From positions 62,001 to 126,000 of the forward strand of contig NZ_JDTH01000002.1 of NCBI RefSeq assembly GCF_000710615.1: a DNA stretch of 64,000 bases, given 5' to 3'. This DNA comes from Haladaptatus cibarius D43. Lineage in GTDB: Archaea > Halobacteriota > Halobacteria > Halobacteriales > Haladaptataceae. Made by a program: the position numbers and the translations under genes. The notes beneath the pieces were generated by a model that saw only the letters and a program-made list of their open reading frames with translations, was not told where the DNA came from and did not search any database. The stretch's first letter is position 1. Each line of letters opens with the position of its first letter. Shown piece after piece: positions 61,239-64,000 of this stretch.

Positions 61239-62255
61239 TCATCTAAATCGCTTGTACACGTCCGTCAGCAGGTTCATCATCCGGGTGCCGCGCTCCAAAC
61301 TGTAGTAGCGCACGAGTTCGGGGTTGAACTTCGCCTTGTAACCGCAGAGTCGGCGCTCGTTCGCGCCGACGAGGTCGTAGCGCGGGATTCCCTCGTCCAT
61401 CGCGTCGCGCATAATTTTCCAGTCCACGAGGTCGTTCACTGGCACGTCGTGGTCGTGTTTCGCGCCGCCCTGCCAACGATAGATTCGTTCGTCGTCCGCC
61501 AGCGCGACCATCCCGCCCGCGAACTCGCCATCGACTTCGCAGACGTAGGGCCGAACCGCGCCTTCAGGAAGGCTCTGGTAGAGGTCGGCGACGAAGTTTG
61601 CAGAGAGGCGGTAGGGTTCGTCCTGCGCGTCGTGGCGGTCTTTGACCTGCCGAATGATTCGTCGGATGGCGTCTACGCCGCCGATGCGGATGTCGAATTT
61701 GCTCTCATCGGTTCGGGTGTTGCTCCGGGCGTCACTGCTGAAACTCGAAAGCACGTCTTCTTCGCCGGGCGTGAGGTCAACTTCGTAGGTGTGCCGCGGA
61801 AGCACCTCGAACTCGTTCCACTCGAACGGACGAATGTCCTCGTATCGCCCGCCGGTTCGAACGTGGACGTACTTCGGCCCGTACTGGCTGTCCAACCAGT
61901 CGAGACAGCCGTCGATGAATCGGCGGTGTCTGCGCTCTGCTTTGCGTCGTTTCAACTTCTCCATGTTCAACAGCACCGGGCCGAGATGCGGAAGCCAGAG
62001 GTTCGGCGGCGGTGAGAAAGCAGTCGTGACGCCCCCCTTCGAAATCGTGAAGGCGGGAAACAGACCGACCGGTTCCTGTCCTTTGTAGCCGACTAGTGGG
62101 TGAAGCGTAGCTCCCGTGTGTTCCGCCTGCGCCCGCAGGGCGTCAAGTCGGTGGAACACGTCACCATGTGGCGACCGCTCCACGTAATCGTCCCAGCGGT
62201 CTACGTCGTCTGCGCGCTCTACTCTGATGCCGTTTTTTTCGATGGTTACACTCAT
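61239..62255 (-). CDS. FemAB-like (BioF2/GNAT-type) acyltransferase
   Basis: The 338-residue protein starts MSVTIEKNGIRVERADDVDR. It has the FemAB/peptidoglycan-interpeptide-like double-GNAT fold found in surface-polymer synthesis: WDDYVERSPHGDVFHRLDALR, GYKGQEPVGLFPAF, and the C-terminal CEVDGEFAGGMVALADDERIYRWQGGA, with LVDWKIMRDAMDEGIPRYDLVG and KAKFNPELVRYYSLERG. It may add an amino-acyl or acyl group to a glycan or lipid. The start overlaps the stop of the upstream phosphodiesterase gene by four bases. Confidence 0.85.
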   Translation of the reverse strand: MSVTIEKNGIRVERADDVDRWDDYVERSPHGDVFHRLDALRAQAEHTGATLHPLVGYKGQEPVGLFPAFTISKGGVTTAFSPPPNLWLPHLGPVLLNMEKLKRRKAERRHRRFIDGCLDWLDSQYGPKYVHVRTGGRYEDIRPFEWNEFEVLPRHTYEVDLTPGEEDVLSSFSSDARSNTRTDESKFDIRIGGVDAIRRIIRQVKDRHDAQDEPYRLSANFVADLYQSLPEGAVRPYVCEVDGEFAGGMVALADDERIYRWQGGAKHDHDVPVNDLVDWKIMRDAMDEGIPRYDLVGANERRLCGYKAKFNPELVRYYSLERGTRMMNLLTDVYKRFR

Positions 62256-63865
62256 TCGAGATATCCGAGGTCTGCGAGTCGCGCTTCCACGCGCTCGTCG
62301 TCGGTTTCAACCGTCTCACCCGCGTCGTAGGCGGGGTAGCTCTGCTCGCCGACTGCTTCCACAATGGGAAGGACGCGCCCGTCCATCCGGTCGCTCGCGG
62401 GAACGCCGAGGCTCGCCAGAATCGTCGGAGCCACGTCGAACAGATGGGCGTCCGAGAGGGTCGCGTCGGCGTCGATATTTGCTCCCGTGGCCGCAAAAAT
62501 TCCGTTCAGTTTGTGGTTCCACGGTTCGCGCGGCGGGCCGAACTGCTGGCCGCGCAGTTGTGCCGAAAGGAACTGGTCGAAGTCGGCAGGAACACAAACC
62601 ACGTCAACCGCCTCGTCGCTGTACGGCCCGGTGAAAAACGCCTCGCGGGGCGCAACCGTCTCGAAGACCGGTTTGCCGTCCGGCGTTCTGACGCTGTCCA
62701 GTTTCCCGACGAGTTCGGAACGAACCTCGTCGTACTTTTCCGGGGGGACGACGCCGTCGGGATCGCGCCCTTCGAGGTTGATTCGAACCCCGCATTCGAT
62801 TCTGTCGCGCATGAAGGCAGCGGAGTTCGAGAAATCGACCTGTTCGGTCGCGGCCCGGATGAAATTCTCCGGGACTCGTTTTGCGACGAACTCGTCCAGT
62901 CCCGCGCGAGCGAGGATGCTTCCGATTCGTTGGCTCGTAATGCCGACTTTCGCGGCGAGTGTGAGTCCCCGCTCGACTGCGCCCTGTTTTCGCGGTGAAC
63001 TTTCTTCTCCCTGCTGTAACTGGTTGCCTGCAATGGTAGACCACGACGGCATTCCTTCGCCGCCGCGAACCGTTTTCACGTAGCCTTCATCGCACAAGAA
63101 ATCGTTGACGCGGAACTCGTAGCCGGTGTATTCGCCGATTCCGTGGTCGCTGGCGACGATGACCGTATCCGGGTCGCAGTCGTCGAGAATTTCTCCGATT
63201 TGTTCGTCAACCGCTTCGTAGACGGCCCGAACGATGTCCTCCTCGCCCGGACACTCGTGAAAGACGGAGTCGGTGCTCTGAAACTGAACGAAGCCAAACT
63301 CCGGGTCGAAGCGATTTGCGAGGTATCGAAATGCGTCACCACGCATGCGCGTGAGACGCCGGTACCACTCGACCGACTTGTCTTTCGGAAGGTTTCGCGG
63401 GGCATACACCCGATAGCCGCCGATTTCGTTTCGCACATCGTTCAGCAGTCCTTCGGGGTGACAGCGAGGATTTTCCGGCGCGGTGTAGCCCGGGAGAACC
63501 GCCCCGTCGATTGCCCGCGGTGGATGTGTCACCGGAGCGTTGACGACGACGCTCGAACGGTCGTGGAAGTCGAGGAGTTCCCAGAGCGTGTGTTCGCGGA
63601 CTCGGCTCGCGTTCACGACATCCCAGTCGTAGCCGTCGAAGTCGAGGAAGCCGAAAACGCCGTGCTTACCGGGGTTGACCCCGGTGTACAGCGAGGGCCA
63701 CGCACTGGGTGTCCACGGCGGAATCTGCGATTCCAGTGGCCCTGACGACCCCTCGGCGAAAATCGACCGGAGGTGCGGAAGCGCGTCGTCCTCGAACAGT
63801 GGGTCGAGAACGGAGCGACACCCGGCGTCGATACCGACGAGGAGCGTCTGTAGTTGACAGTCCAT
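62252..63865 (-). CDS. Type I phosphodiesterase/alkaline phosphatase-family protein
   Basis: The 537-residue protein has the alkaline-phosphatase fold of type I phosphodiesterases: LLVGIDAGCRSVLDPL (metal Asp), TPSAWPSLYTGVNPGKHGVFGF (catalytic Ser or Thr nucleophile region, GxNPGKHG), VQFQSTDSVFH, and VIVASDHGIGEYTGYEFRVN (SDHG metal site). GIFAATGANI and DVAPTILASLGVP are the C-terminal motifs. Proteins of this kind in haloarchaea act on nucleotide sugars or phospholipid-type headgroups near glycosylation genes. Exact substrate is unknown. No signal peptide is seen. It forms an operon with the FemAB-like gene. Confidence 0.87.
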   Translation of the reverse strand: MDCQLQTLLVGIDAGCRSVLDPLFEDDALPHLRSIFAEGSSGPLESQIPPWTPSAWPSLYTGVNPGKHGVFGFLDFDGYDWDVVNASRVREHTLWELLDFHDRSSVVVNAPVTHPPRAIDGAVLPGYTAPENPRCHPEGLLNDVRNEIGGYRVYAPRNLPKDKSVEWYRRLTRMRGDAFRYLANRFDPEFGFVQFQSTDSVFHECPGEEDIVRAVYEAVDEQIGEILDDCDPDTVIVASDHGIGEYTGYEFRVNDFLCDEGYVKTVRGGEGMPSWSTIAGNQLQQGEESSPRKQGAVERGLTLAAKVGITSQRIGSILARAGLDEFVAKRVPENFIRAATEQVDFSNSAAFMRDRIECGVRINLEGRDPDGVVPPEKYDEVRSELVGKLDSVRTPDGKPVFETVAPREAFFTGPYSDEAVDVVCVPADFDQFLSAQLRGQQFGPPREPWNHKLNGIFAATGANIDADATLSDAHLFDVAPTILASLGVPASDRMDGRVLPIVEAVGEQSYPAYDAGETVETDDERVEARLADLGYLE

Positions 63866-64000
63866 GCTGTCTGCGAAAAACCCTTCTGCGTCCTTTGTTA
63901 TGCGCCGGTTTCTCCCGGTGCAGACTGGTCATACCGGCGATATTCGCCCAAACATCCGAGTCTGCGGTTACGTGTGATTCAATAGCACGTTTCCACGGGT

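Overview
This window is chromosomal DNA from an extremely halophilic archaeon (class Halobacteria). The proteins are strongly acidic and GC-rich. Many genes have a TATA-like box about 25-28 bases before the start codon and no leader. Lineage markers include GINS51-PriS, archease-RtcB, HalOD1 and DUF7344-type signalling proteins, PAC2, UPF0179, TrmB and twin-arginine export signals. A Haladaptatus-like genus is possible but cannot be fixed from the sequence alone.

Layout. 1-7.7 kb is mostly core information processing: a truncated cation exchanger, GINS51 and primase small subunit, a GNAT enzyme, archease and the RNA ligase RtcB, and an eIF-2B-like protein. 7.7-19.3 kb is a carbohydrate module: two Gfo/Idh/MocA dehydrogenases, an IolE-like isomerase, a complete sugar ABC importer with an extra small membrane protein, and an aldo/keto reductase. 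20-31.4 kb holds a TrmB regulator, PAC2 protein, MscS channel, universal stress protein, 5'-nucleotidase and several small haloarchaeal proteins, plus a broken LolA-like lipoprotein gene.

31.4-39.5 kb is the most striking block: a 519-base leader region followed by four tightly coupled genes, two PrkA-type AAA+ proteins, a YhbH-type VWA protein and SpoVR. 39.5-45.7 kb contains a HalOD1/DUF7504 regulator, an AbrB-like protein, tRNA-Glu with a nearby duplicated 3' end (a possible integration scar), and fatty-acid oxidation genes. 45.9-50.3 kb carries three tandem subtilisin-like protease copies, of which only the middle one is intact, followed by a frameshifted membrane gene. 50.3-58 kb has an AlkA-type glycosylase, a RimK-type ligase fused to a retropepsin-like domain opposite an aspartoacylase-like gene, and the sdhCDBA operon. 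59-64 kb looks like the edge of a cell-surface or polysaccharide region (DUF1616, FemAB-like acyltransferase, type I phosphodiesterase).

Four intergenic spans (about 9.0-9.4, 19.5-19.9, 22.0-22.4 and 58.1-58.5 kb) hold noncoding mosaics of hairpins. Three of them share the inverted end GACTCCAA. The 9 kb and 19 kb copies are full-length relatives in opposite orientation that differ by insertion or replacement of whole hairpins. The fourth shares an internal hairpin cassette with the 19 kb copy. These elements and the PrkA/PrkA/YhbH/SpoVR operon are the best candidates for something poorly described.
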